From NCBI GenBank assembly GCA_020433835.1, contig JAGRBY010000439.1, forward strand, positions 1-6,173: a DNA stretch of 6,173 bases. The letters are read 5' to 3'. The DNA comes from Anaerolineae bacterium. Its GTDB lineage: Bacteria > Chloroflexota > Anaerolineae > 4572-78 > J111. The notes under the pieces were generated by a model. The model made no database searches. It was not told the origin of the DNA and saw only the letters and a list, made by a program, of their open reading frames with translations. How positions within the stretch are numbered: the first letter of the stretch is position 1; every line of letters starts with the position of its first letter. Position numbers and translations under genes: made by a program. Of the stretch, positions 1 through 6,161 are shown piece after piece.

Positions 1-1323
1 GGATTGGTCATTGCCGGAGGCATCGGCACCAGCCAGCGCCAGGATTACAGCGTGATGGGCGACACGGTCAATCTGGCGGCTCGGCTCGAAGATTTGAGCG
101 AAAGCGGCGAGATTTTGGTCGGCGAAGCCACCTATCTTTTAACTGCGCCTTTTTTTGAGTTTGATCCCCTTAAACCGGTAAAAGTCAAAGGTAAAGCTCA
201 GCCGGTTCGCGTTTATCGCCTGCTTAAGGCCAAGGCGATATTGGGCGGACAACTTCGCGGTATTGAGGGGTTGAGTTCGCCGCTGGTTGGCCGCGTTGAA
301 GAATTAACAGACCTCAAGGCCATATTGCAGCGCTTTTATGAAGGCCAAGGCCGGGTTGTATCGGTAACCGGCGATGTTGGTTTGGGCAAATCAAGGCTGA
401 TTGAAGAATTGAACCGCATATGTGCGCAAGATGGTCATGCCCAATGGGTTGATGGTCGGGCCTTATCCTTTGGTGAAGAGGCCAGCTATCTGGTTGCACG
501 CGATGTACTGCGTAATATGCTCGGTCTCGATCTCGATTCCTCGATTACCGCTAAAGAAACAACGCTCCGTTTGGCCGTAGAGGCGATATTGCCTGAGCAA
601 TTTGTCGATGTATATCCTTTCCTGGCCTATTTGTTGGATGTGCCCTTAGAAGATGGGTTGGCTCAACGGATAAAATACCTGGAAGGCGAAGCGCTCCACG
701 AACGCATTATTCAGGCCGTTCAGATTTACATTACAGCCACCAGCCGGGAAAAACCGTTGGTGATGGTCTGGGAAGATCTGCATTGGGCCGATCCTTCAAG
801 TTTGCAACTGTTAGAAAGTTTGCTGCCGTTTACCCAAAATCACTCCCTTTTACTCTTTTTAATCTATCGTCCACCCGTGCCTAATAGCCGAATTATTCAG
901 TTTCAAAATCGCCTCCATGCAGCCGTTGGTGACGCTTCGATGATGATTCAACTCGCTCCGCTCACGCAAGTGGAAAGCGGCCAACTGCTCGATAACCTGC
1001 TTGGGGCAGAAACGCTGCCGGCTAATCTGAAACAGGTGATGATTTCTAAAGCAGAGGGCAACCCCTTCTATTTGGAAGAGGTCATTCGCTCTTTAATTAA
1101 CAGCGGAGCCATTGCCCGCTCGGTCGATAATCATCACTGGCAGGTGATGGCCGGTATTGATGCTATTAGCCTGCCGGATACGCTGCAAGGGGTTATTATG
1201 TCTCGCATCGATCAACTTGATCCTGAAACGAAGCGGATATTGCAGGTGGCGGCGGTGATTGGGCGCAACTTCTCGCACCAGGTTTTAACCCAAGTGGTTG
1301 AGACATTGCAGGTAGAAAATTAA
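1..1323 (+). CDS. Class III nucleotide cyclase (C-terminal part) fused to AAA/STAND-like ATPase; 5' partial, stops before the TPR region
   Basis: This is the cytosolic signalling part of a cyclase-ATPase-TPR protein; its start lies left of the window. Residues 1-75 (residue 1 at nt 1) are the end of a class III cyclase catalytic domain. It shows DYSVMGDTVNLAARLE with the N-x3-R transition-state pair (N24, R28). The purine-selecting position holds Ser (S17) instead of Asp, as in class IIIb enzymes with Thr/Ser. The metal-binding aspartates would lie upstream and cannot be checked. An ATPase follows: LVGR at 95-98, Walker A GDVGLGKS at 124-131, Walker B LVMVWEDLHWAD at 253-264, and GNPFYLEE at 353-360. 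Mammalian soluble adenylyl cyclase and many Chloroflexota regulators share this order. The frame ends at TAA 1321-1323, inside the expected link to the TPR region, which continues in the same frame from 1363. This may be a disrupted or split gene, or a sequence error. Domain calls are firm; cyclase activity is unproven. Confidence 0.88.
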   Translation, partial: GLVIAGGIGTSQRQDYSVMGDTVNLAARLEDLSESGEILVGEATYLLTAPFFEFDPLKPVKVKGKAQPVRVYRLLKAKAILGGQLRGIEGLSSPLVGRVEELTDLKAILQRFYEGQGRVVSVTGDVGLGKSRLIEELNRICAQDGHAQWVDGRALSFGEEASYLVARDVLRNMLGLDLDSSITAKETTLRLAVEAILPEQFVDVYPFLAYLLDVPLEDGLAQRIKYLEGEALHERIIQAVQIYITATSREKPLVMVWEDLHWADPSSLQLLESLLPFTQNHSLLLFLIYRPPVPNSRIIQFQNRLHAAVGDASMMIQLAPLTQVESGQLLDNLLGAETLPANLKQVMISKAEGNPFYLEEVIRSLINSGAIARSVDNHHWQVMAGIDAISLPDTLQGVIMSRIDQLDPETKRILQVAAVIGRNFSHQVLTQVVETLQVEN

Positions 1324-1333
1324 GAATATTCTT
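1322..1333. repeat. 12-bp perfect palindrome AAGAATATTCTT at the gene break
   Basis: AAGAATATTCTT equals its own reverse complement. It starts inside the stop codon that ends the cyclase-ATPase reading frame. Palindromes of this size can be chance in A+T-rich DNA, but its place exactly at the break makes it worth recording. It could be a residue of an insertion, an operator, or nothing. Confidence 0.4.
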
Positions 1334-1349
1334 CAGTATAAGCGTTTTG

Positions 1350-1365
1350 TAGAGGCCAATTGATG
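1350..1365 (+). promoter_or_regulatory. Ribosome-binding-site-like AGAGG ahead of ATG 1363
   Basis: AGAGG at 1351-1355 lies 7 nt before ATG 1363-1365, a good Shine-Dalgarno distance. It favours ATG 1363 over the adjacent in-frame TTG at 1360. It also supports the idea that the TPR part can be translated as its own protein by re-initiation after the stops at 1321 and 1339. The match is only five bases and could be chance. Confidence 0.45.
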
Positions 1366-2916
1366 TCAACCGTTTCCAAATATCTCACTACTTTAGAAAC
1401 TCTCGATTTGGTCGCTCGAAAAAAGAGCGATCCTGATTTGGAGTTTGCGTTCAAACATGTCTTGACCCAAGAGTCGGTCTATAACAGCCTGCTGCACAGC
1501 GATCGCCGCCAGATTCACCAGCAAGTTGGCGAAGTGCTAGAAACCCTTTTCTCCAATGAAACGCACGAGGGCGAAGTGACGCTGATGTTGGCCTATCATT
1601 TTGAGCAAAGTGGCGATAAATCTCGGGCCTTGAGCTATATCAAAAAGGCTGCCGATAGCGCTTTAGCTGCTTATGCCAATCACGAAGCCAGATCGCTATA
1701 CCAGCGTGCTTTAGCCCTTTTAGACCGCGATGATTATGCCCAGCGTTGGGAGATTTTAGCCAATCAGGAAATTATTCTTGATCGTCTGGGTGAGCGCGAT
1801 AAACAAGCCGATACCCTGACGCAAATACAAACCCTGGCCGAACTGATGCAGGATGATCGGCGTTTAGCCATCACCCATAATCGTCGCTCGGCTTACTTCG
1901 ATAAAATTAGCGAATATCGGGCCTCGGCTGAAGCTGCCGAGGTTGGTTTGCGCATCGCTCAACGTGCTCAGGATAATCGTTTACAGGCAGAAAGTTTTAA
2001 TCTGTTAGCCCTGGCGGCCTGGCGTCGCTTCGATTATCCTCAGGTTCAAACGTGGGCGATGGAAGCACTGAATGTGCTCAATGGGGCAGGTGATCCGGAA
2101 ACTCAGGTGGCTAGCTTTTTTCATCTGGGCAAAGCCGGCTATCGGTTGGGGCAGTACGATGTGGCGCTGCATTATTTGCGATCCGCCCACGAGTTATCGC
2201 AAAGTATGGATGACCGCGAGGCTGAAGCAACTAGCCACATGATCCTCGGCTGGATTTACCAGCGTCTGGGCGACTACGACCGGGCCGAAGAACATTACCA
2301 GGCTAAGCTGGAGCTGCGTCGTATGACCGGCAGTCGCTATGGCGAAGCCACCGCGCTTAGCCATCTTGGCTGGTTGGCCTATGATCAGCACAATCCACAT
2401 GCCGGTCTGGAGTATAGCCAGCAGGCGCTCGATATCTCACGCGCCGTCAACGATCGCGAAAATGAAGGGTATGCCTTAAGCGGGTTTGGCCTCAATTACG
2501 AGCAGCTAGAACAAATCGAGCCGGCTATCACCCATTACCAAGCTGCTTTAGCCAGCCACCAAGATATCGGAGCCACAACACTCGCGGTGTTCGATCAAAC
2601 CGGCCTGGCACGCTTAGCTCTAGCCCAGGACGATCTTGATACCGCGTGTCAATACATCACGCCGGTCATCGATTGGATTAAAGCCGGCAACGCCCAAAAA
2701 TTTTGGGATCCCTGGATTATCTATCAATCGAGCTACCAACTTCTGACCATCCTTGGCGATGTTGAAGAAGCCAAAGTCATATTAGATGAAGCGTACCACA
2801 TCCTGCAGCAGCGCGCCGACGGTATTAGCGACAAACACCTGCGTGAATGTTTCCTTACTAAGGTCGCCGTCAACCGCGAAATTATCGAGGCGTGGCAGCA
2901 GACTCAGCACGCGTAA
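1363..2916 (+). CDS. TPR-repeat protein, C-terminal half of a cyclase-ATPase-TPR regulator
   Basis: The product is a 517-residue soluble helical-repeat protein, presumably a protein-interaction or sensing scaffold. The first ~40 residues (KYLTTLETLDLV, then EFAFKHVLTQESVYNSLL) match the winged-helix-like end of the ATPase module in these regulators. This shows that the ORF is the continuation of the upstream gene and not an independent family. Helical repeats follow. The most regular array is at nt 1978-2574: one 39-residue unit, then four consecutive units of exactly 40 residues, with LGW-Y..LGDYDRAEEHYQ-type cores, which is the MalT-type TPR length. About 113 residues follow the array. The gene ends with tandem stops TAA TAG. 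It is in the same frame as the upstream ORF, with 39 bp between the TAA and this ATG. AGAGG 7 nt upstream supports the ATG; TTG 1360 is the alternative. It is either a separately translated subunit or the back half of a broken gene. Confidence 0.85.
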   Translation: MSTVSKYLTTLETLDLVARKKSDPDLEFAFKHVLTQESVYNSLLHSDRRQIHQQVGEVLETLFSNETHEGEVTLMLAYHFEQSGDKSRALSYIKKAADSALAAYANHEARSLYQRALALLDRDDYAQRWEILANQEIILDRLGERDKQADTLTQIQTLAELMQDDRRLAITHNRRSAYFDKISEYRASAEAAEVGLRIAQRAQDNRLQAESFNLLALAAWRRFDYPQVQTWAMEALNVLNGAGDPETQVASFFHLGKAGYRLGQYDVALHYLRSAHELSQSMDDREAEATSHMILGWIYQRLGDYDRAEEHYQAKLELRRMTGSRYGEATALSHLGWLAYDQHNPHAGLEYSQQALDISRAVNDRENEGYALSGFGLNYEQLEQIEPAITHYQAALASHQDIGATTLAVFDQTGLARLALAQDDLDTACQYITPVIDWIKAGNAQKFWDPWIIYQSSYQLLTILGDVEEAKVILDEAYHILQQRADGISDKHLRECFLTKVAVNREIIEAWQQTQHA

Positions 2917-2930
2917 TAGCGATTATGGCC

Positions 2931-3010
2931 AGAAACCAGGGTTTTTAGCGTTAAAAAGAGCGCTTTTGACCGCAAAAGGTTATCAATGCGGTATCAAAAC
3001 CCTGGTTTCT
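2931..3010. repeat. 80-nt inverted-repeat element with three-way-junction fold, between convergent genes
   Basis: The outer arms 2931-2945 (AGAAACCAGGGTTTT) and 2996-3010 are perfect 15-bp reverse complements. Two further hairpins fit inside without conflict. AGCGTT 2947-2952 pairs with AGCGCT 2959-2964 (6 pairs, one G-U, 6-nt loop). ACCGCA 2969-2974 pairs perfectly with TGCGGT 2987-2992 (12-nt loop). Together they make a Y-shaped fold with 1, 4 and 3 unpaired junction bases. A competing pairing, TTTTGA 2964-2969 with TCAAAA 2994-2999, also exists. No target-site duplication flanks the element and no second copy is in the window. It may be a REP- or MITE-like dispersed repeat, a processed structured RNA, or a bidirectional transcription-end structure. 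The pairing is seen directly; the function is inferred. Confidence 0.7.
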
Positions 3011-3025
3011 AAACGAGCGTTTTTT
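2996..3025 (+). terminator. Possible transcription end for the TPR gene (stem arm plus T6)
   Basis: Ten bases after the 15-bp inverted repeat there is a run of six T (3020-3025), just after a small AAAC-GAGC-GTTT hairpin (3011-3022). The position, ~100 nt after the tandem stops of the plus-strand gene, suits a terminator. The main stem encloses 50 nt, which is unlike a compact intrinsic terminator, and the small hairpin is weak. No T-run follows the repeat on the minus strand, so a two-way terminator is not supported by this signal alone. Confidence 0.3.
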
Positions 3026-3033
3026 GAGGACGG

Positions 3034-3672
3034 CTAATTATACCGATACACCTTCAACGTATGATCGATACCCAATTCCGCATGGTAATAGGGTTTAGCC
3101 CGGCGCAGTGGATACACCATTGTGCCGGACTTCGTGGTGGTTTCCAGCACATAGTGGCGACCTTGATACACAAACACCACCCAGGCATGATAACCGGCGG
3201 TTTGTACTTCGCCAACAACAAACAGAGCCGGAATACCTAACTCTTTCATCTTTCGCCAAGCCCATAGAGCGTGGTCTTCGCAGTCACCTTTGCGAATCTG
3301 TTCAAAGGTGAGCGGGTGCTGCCAGAAATCGTGTTTCATAAACAGCACCTGGTCATGAACATATTCACACGCACGCAGCCAGGCACAGATTTCGTCGATG
3401 GATGAAACGGCGACTCGGCTTTGCCCCTCGAAATACCAACTGAAGTCGTTTTGTGCTCCCTTGCCAAAAGCTTGAATCGGGATCAGTTTGATCTCAACCT
3501 GTTCTTCCTGACGCGATTGACGGATATCGAGGATTAAGAGTATGACCAAACTCATTATCTGTATCAGCCCGATGAGTAGGATAACAAAAAACGCAGTAAG
3601 CAGCACACTATTATAGGTTGTCGTAAGCAGGCTCACTCTAGCCAGCGGGTTAAATGGATAATTGAGCGGCAT
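3034..3672 (-). CDS. Membrane-anchored transglutaminase-like cysteine protease (LapG/BTLCP-type fold)
   Basis: This is a 212-residue protein. Residues 22-50 form one long hydrophobic stretch, a membrane anchor or two very short helices, followed by RQSRQEEQ. The catalytic domain spans about 75-205. It contains KGDCEDHALW with nucleophile C131, YHAWVVF with H162, and YVLETT with E177 in the place usually held by Asp (LDPT in many transglutaminase-like proteins). The C-H-acid spacing (31 and 15 residues) suits the papain-like transglutaminase superfamily. The GDCED box resembles LapG-type proteases, where the acidic residues bind calcium. By family, it likely cleaves a protein substrate; the substrate is unknown. 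No LapD-like receptor or large adhesin is adjacent. Which side of the membrane the enzyme faces is unclear: Arg residues after the hydrophobic stretch hint at the cytoplasm. ATG 3670-3672 has no clear Shine-Dalgarno. The gene lies 121 bp downstream of the helicase on the same strand. Confidence 0.8.
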   Translation of the reverse strand: MPLNYPFNPLARVSLLTTTYNSVLLTAFFVILLIGLIQIMSLVILLILDIRQSRQEEQVEIKLIPIQAFGKGAQNDFSWYFEGQSRVAVSSIDEICAWLRACEYVHDQVLFMKHDFWQHPLTFEQIRKGDCEDHALWAWRKMKELGIPALFVVGEVQTAGYHAWVVFVYQGRHYVLETTTKSGTMVYPLRRAKPYYHAELGIDHTLKVYRYN

Positions 3673-3793
3673 TGTGAAGGGTCCGTATATTGGCCATTAC
3701 TTTTGCGAGTAGGATACCAAATTTTACGGATGCCGTCTCAATGGCATCTTCAATGACTTATCAATAACAAACATTGACGGGCAGAGGGCAGAT
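3673..3793 (-). other. Gap between helicase and protease genes with two weak hairpins
   Basis: GATGCC 3729-3734 pairs with GGCATC 3743-3748 (8-nt loop), and TCAATG 3750-3755 pairs with CATTGA 3772-3777 (16-nt loop). Neither is followed by a T-run on the minus strand, so they are not convincing terminators; read-through from the helicase gene into the protease gene is possible. I see no coding sequence and no clear promoter here. Confidence 0.25.
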
Positions 3794-5947
3794 TTACCCT
3801 TCTTCCCATATCGAACGATAAGCCCCGATGCTCTCAAAGTAGCCAATGAGCCGCTCATAGAAGGGATGCGCTGAAATGGTAGCGCTATCGCCAATGACCA
3901 ACAGCTTGCGTCGAGCGCGAGTCAAGGCCACATTCATCCGCCGCGTATCGCCTAAAAAGCCGATGTCACCCTCCAGATTGGAGCGCACCAGCGAGATGAT
4001 GACCGCCTCCTTCTCGCGCCCCTGAAAGCCATCCACGGTATCGGCCTCGACGCCGAGCGGCTCTAACTGCTCTCGCAGCAGCCGCACTTGAGCGGCATAC
4101 GGGGTGATTACGGCGATGTCATTGGGCGAAACTCCGGCGGCTCGCAGCGCCTCGACTTTGCGAACCACCCACAGCGCCTCATGCGGATTGCGGCGACTCT
4201 GCCCGTCCGGCTCGATCTCCTCATCATAGCTGGCTCCGGCGGTGTCGATAAATTCAACCGGCGCTTCCGTTAGCGCTTCGGTAGTGACACCTGGCAAATC
4301 ACTGAGTAGATGCAATTCCACTGCGCTGTCGGCTTGCAGCGAGTCCTCATAAAATTCCTGTGAGGAAAAATTCATAATAGCTTCGTGCATACGGTATTGA
4401 ACAGTTAGGCGTCGCGAAACTTGTGACCCTAATGCGGTCATCAGCCGCTCCATCAGGCTGATGCCAAAGCCCTGTGCGGCGGCTTCCGGCGAGACAACCG
4501 TGGGTGGAAGCTGACAGTGATCGCCGGCCAGAATAACGCGGTCACTGCGCAGTATCGGCAGCCAGACGCCCGGTTCGGTACTTTGGCAGGCTTCGTCGAT
4601 AACGCACACATCGAAACGGCGCTGGCCCAACACCTCGCTGCTGAGGCCGGTGGTGGTAGCGCACAAAATTTGGGCCGAATCGAGAATGCGCTCAACGGTT
4701 TGGGCCTCGATACGGCGAGCGTCGGCCAGCATCAGTTTGGCCTCTTGGCGCATCTCTCGTTTGGCCCCGCGCTCGGGTTTGGCCCGTCTAAATTTACCGG
4801 CCTGACCGCGCAGGGCGTGGGCCTCGCGGATGAGATTGCGGGCGATTTTCATATCAGGATGGTTCTCAACCAGCAGATCGAGCGTATGCTCTCGCAGTTC
4901 GGGCAAAACGCGAGCCGGATGCCCCAGCCGCAGCACCTTTTCACCCGCCGCCAAAAGTCGCTCAAAAATATTATCGACGGCCAAATTGCTGGGAGCGCAG
5001 GCCAGCACCGTTTGCCCCCGCTGCACCGCCTGCCGGATGAACTCGACGACCGTGGTCGTTTTGCCCGTTCCCGGCGGGCCGTGAATAATGGCGATATCGT
5101 GGGCCGATAAAGCAAACCGAGTGGCTTCCTGCTGGGGCAGATTAAGCTGCTGGTTTAGCTCTAATGCGACCGTGTCCGGCTTCTGTTCAAATGAAGGCGA
5201 TTGCTCATACAGTAATACGCGGCGCAGTTCGGCCAGCCGGTCGCCGTGGGCGGCTGTGGCCCGGTCGAGCGCTTCACGCTGACGGCGTCTCGCAATTTCA
5301 TCGTTCGCGACATCGAGCCGAAAGGTGGGGCGATTGGTCTCCGTCTCCGGCCATGCGCTGAGGGCAACCTGAATGGTTTTACGATCGCGCTGGCTGACCA
5401 CACCGCGCCAGGCGGCCTCCTCGCTGCCCTGCTCTTCGGTCAAGATGATCGGCGTGCCCACCTCCAAACGATGCCAGGGAAGTGACAGCGTTTGATTACG
5501 CTTGGCCAGCGTCACCAAAATTCGACCGCCCAGCCCACCGTACTCATCGACAATGACCAGTTGAACCAGCGTCTTGCCGGTACGTTCGGCGGCCTCACCT
5601 GATCCGGCCCGCTGCATGTCGGCCAGCAGTTGCGCTTTCTCAGCCTTGGCCTCAAGATCGAGCAAGGTGGCTAAACGCTGAAAATGGTGATCATCGAGAT
5701 GAGCCAAGCGGCTGGTTGAGTCGGTCTGGCTCCAGGCGCGAATATTATGATGGTTGAAACTGGCTCCATCGAGCGCCTGAGCCAGCTTAACAACCAAACC
5801 ATCAGGAACATCAATCGTCGCCTGGCGGCTGCCAAGCTCGATTTTGCCGACATCGTCTCGGTTTACGCCACCGTTTTCTATAATGAAGCGCAAAATAGCA
5901 CCCTTGCTGATATGTGGTGGTAGATTACTTAGAAATAATAATGTCAT
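3794..5947 (-). CDS. UPF1/IGHMBP2-type SF1 helicase with N-terminal DbpA-like RNA-binding domain
   Basis: The protein has 717 residues and is predicted to be a cytosolic ATP-driven 5'-3' RNA and/or DNA helicase (DNA2/NAM7 group). Residues 1-75 resemble the DbpA RNA-binding fold: VNRDDVGKIELGSRQATIDVP, then a helix and NHHNIRAW. An IGHMBP2-like stretch with GLGGRILVTLAKR and LPWHRLEVG (130-165) precedes the motor. The motor shows LNLPQQEA (Q-motif-like, 268-275), Walker A GPPGTGKTT 290-298, motif Ia APSNLAVDN 318-326, motif II DEACQ 451-455, GDHCQLPP 475-482, QYRMHEAI 517-524, VDGFQGREKE 638-647 and NVALTRARRK 672-681. All key residues are present. A highly charged helical insert lies at 364-425, where UPF1-like enzymes carry the 1B/1C or stalk insertions. 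There is no R3H or zinc-finger domain. ATG 5945-5947 is chosen because the RNA-binding domain starts right after it, but it has no strong Shine-Dalgarno. Base composition is richer in G+C than the flanks. The helicase call is firm; the substrate is inferred. Confidence 0.93.
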   Translation of the reverse strand: MTLLFLSNLPPHISKGAILRFIIENGGVNRDDVGKIELGSRQATIDVPDGLVVKLAQALDGASFNHHNIRAWSQTDSTSRLAHLDDHHFQRLATLLDLEAKAEKAQLLADMQRAGSGEAAERTGKTLVQLVIVDEYGGLGGRILVTLAKRNQTLSLPWHRLEVGTPIILTEEQGSEEAAWRGVVSQRDRKTIQVALSAWPETETNRPTFRLDVANDEIARRRQREALDRATAAHGDRLAELRRVLLYEQSPSFEQKPDTVALELNQQLNLPQQEATRFALSAHDIAIIHGPPGTGKTTTVVEFIRQAVQRGQTVLACAPSNLAVDNIFERLLAAGEKVLRLGHPARVLPELREHTLDLLVENHPDMKIARNLIREAHALRGQAGKFRRAKPERGAKREMRQEAKLMLADARRIEAQTVERILDSAQILCATTTGLSSEVLGQRRFDVCVIDEACQSTEPGVWLPILRSDRVILAGDHCQLPPTVVSPEAAAQGFGISLMERLMTALGSQVSRRLTVQYRMHEAIMNFSSQEFYEDSLQADSAVELHLLSDLPGVTTEALTEAPVEFIDTAGASYDEEIEPDGQSRRNPHEALWVVRKVEALRAAGVSPNDIAVITPYAAQVRLLREQLEPLGVEADTVDGFQGREKEAVIISLVRSNLEGDIGFLGDTRRMNVALTRARRKLLVIGDSATISAHPFYERLIGYFESIGAYRSIWEEG

Positions 5948-5987
5948 CGCTTGTCACTTGATTTGTTAGGTTACTGGTTATTACAAT

Positions 5988-5993
5988 ATTCTA
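5988..5993 (-). promoter_or_regulatory. Possible -10 box of the helicase gene
   Basis: Read on the minus strand this is TAGAAT, 5 of 6 matches to TATAAT, and it would give a leader of roughly 35 nt before the helicase ATG. No good -35 box sits 16-18 bp upstream, so this is a weak call. A helicase promoter is nevertheless expected in this 226-bp divergent region. Confidence 0.25.
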
Positions 5994-6031
5994 CCTATAA
6001 AGCGCCATTTTTCCTAAGTTAAACAAAAGAC

Positions 6032-6060
6032 TTGACACAGTAAAAAAATCGTGATAAATT
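6032..6060 (+). promoter_or_regulatory. Sigma-70-type promoter with extended -10, pointing right
   Basis: A perfect TTGACA -35 (6032-6037) is followed after 17 bp by TAAATT (6055-6060, 4 of 6 matches). TG lies one base upstream of that hexamer (6052-6053), which makes an extended -10. Transcription would start near 6066 and read through the leader to the strong Shine-Dalgarno at 6152-6161. The orientation is away from the helicase gene, so 5948-6173 is a divergent control region. Confidence 0.65.
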
Positions 6061-6076
6061 TTCCAATGTAGTTAGT

Positions 6077-6161
6077 AGGTGGCTTGAATCAACGTAAGAT
6101 ATATATCTGAAGTGATTGTACACCTCTAGCAAGTATTAATTAACTTTAGTGAAAGGAGGTG
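6077..6161 (+). promoter_or_regulatory. Structured leader with alternative pairing that could hide the Shine-Dalgarno
   Basis: CACCTC 6121-6126 is complementary to GAGGTG 6156-6161, the core of the Shine-Dalgarno, and T6127 adds a G-U pair. The same CACCT (6121-6125) also pairs with AGGTG 6077-6081. That alternative would sit on top of AATCA 6087-6091 with TGATT 6113-6117, capped by the palindrome AGATATATATCT (6097-6108). The two folds exclude each other, which is the layout of a translational on/off switch. Each helix is only 4-7 pairs and the region is A+T-rich, so chance is a real alternative. It matches no riboswitch class I know. Confidence 0.35.
6152..6161 (+). promoter_or_regulatory. 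Perfect 10-nt Shine-Dalgarno for a gene starting at or beyond the right edge
   Basis: AAAGGAGGTG is fully complementary to the usual 16S rRNA 3' end. None of the other start regions in the window has anything close. No ATG, GTG or TTG lies in the 12 bases after it, so the start codon would be at 6173 or later (the last base, A, could begin ATG). The spacing would then be somewhat long, about 13 nt from AGGAGG. The downstream gene cannot be seen. Confidence 0.6.

Noticed and set aside
2931..3010. The inverted repeat as a CRISPR repeat or an insertion-sequence end
   Set aside because: There is only one copy, with no spacer series, no transposase, and no flanking target duplication.
2786..3037. 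An 83-codon plus-strand open frame overlapping the TPR gene end and the inverted repeat
   Set aside because: It overlaps the TPR gene in another frame, runs through the folded repeat, and lacks a ribosome-binding site or a protein-like pattern.
3108..3311. A 67-codon plus-strand open frame opposite the protease gene
   Set aside because: It is antisense to the catalytic Cys/His region of the protease, whose conservation explains the open frame.
4517..5110. A 197-codon open frame on the plus strand opposite the helicase gene
   Set aside because: It lies entirely antisense to strongly conserved helicase motifs (Walker A to DEACQ) and its translation shows no recognisable domain; it is a by-product of the G+C-rich codon pattern.
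3034..5947. The helicase plus protease pair as a defence system
   Set aside because: SF1 helicases and proteases occur in some defence islands, but there is no nuclease, toxin, sensor or other defence gene here, and the gene spacing is not tight; proximity alone does not support it.
5967..5997. TAGGT/ACCTA inverted repeat upstream of the helicase gene as an operator
   Set aside because: It has five-base arms 21 bp apart in A+T-rich DNA; this is expected by chance and has no further symmetry.
6084..6110. A possible 8-codon leader peptide (TTG start to TGA) in the right-hand leader, after AGGTGG
   Set aside because: The SD-like sequence is too close to the TTG, the peptide has no run of regulatory codons, and so short a frame is easily chance.
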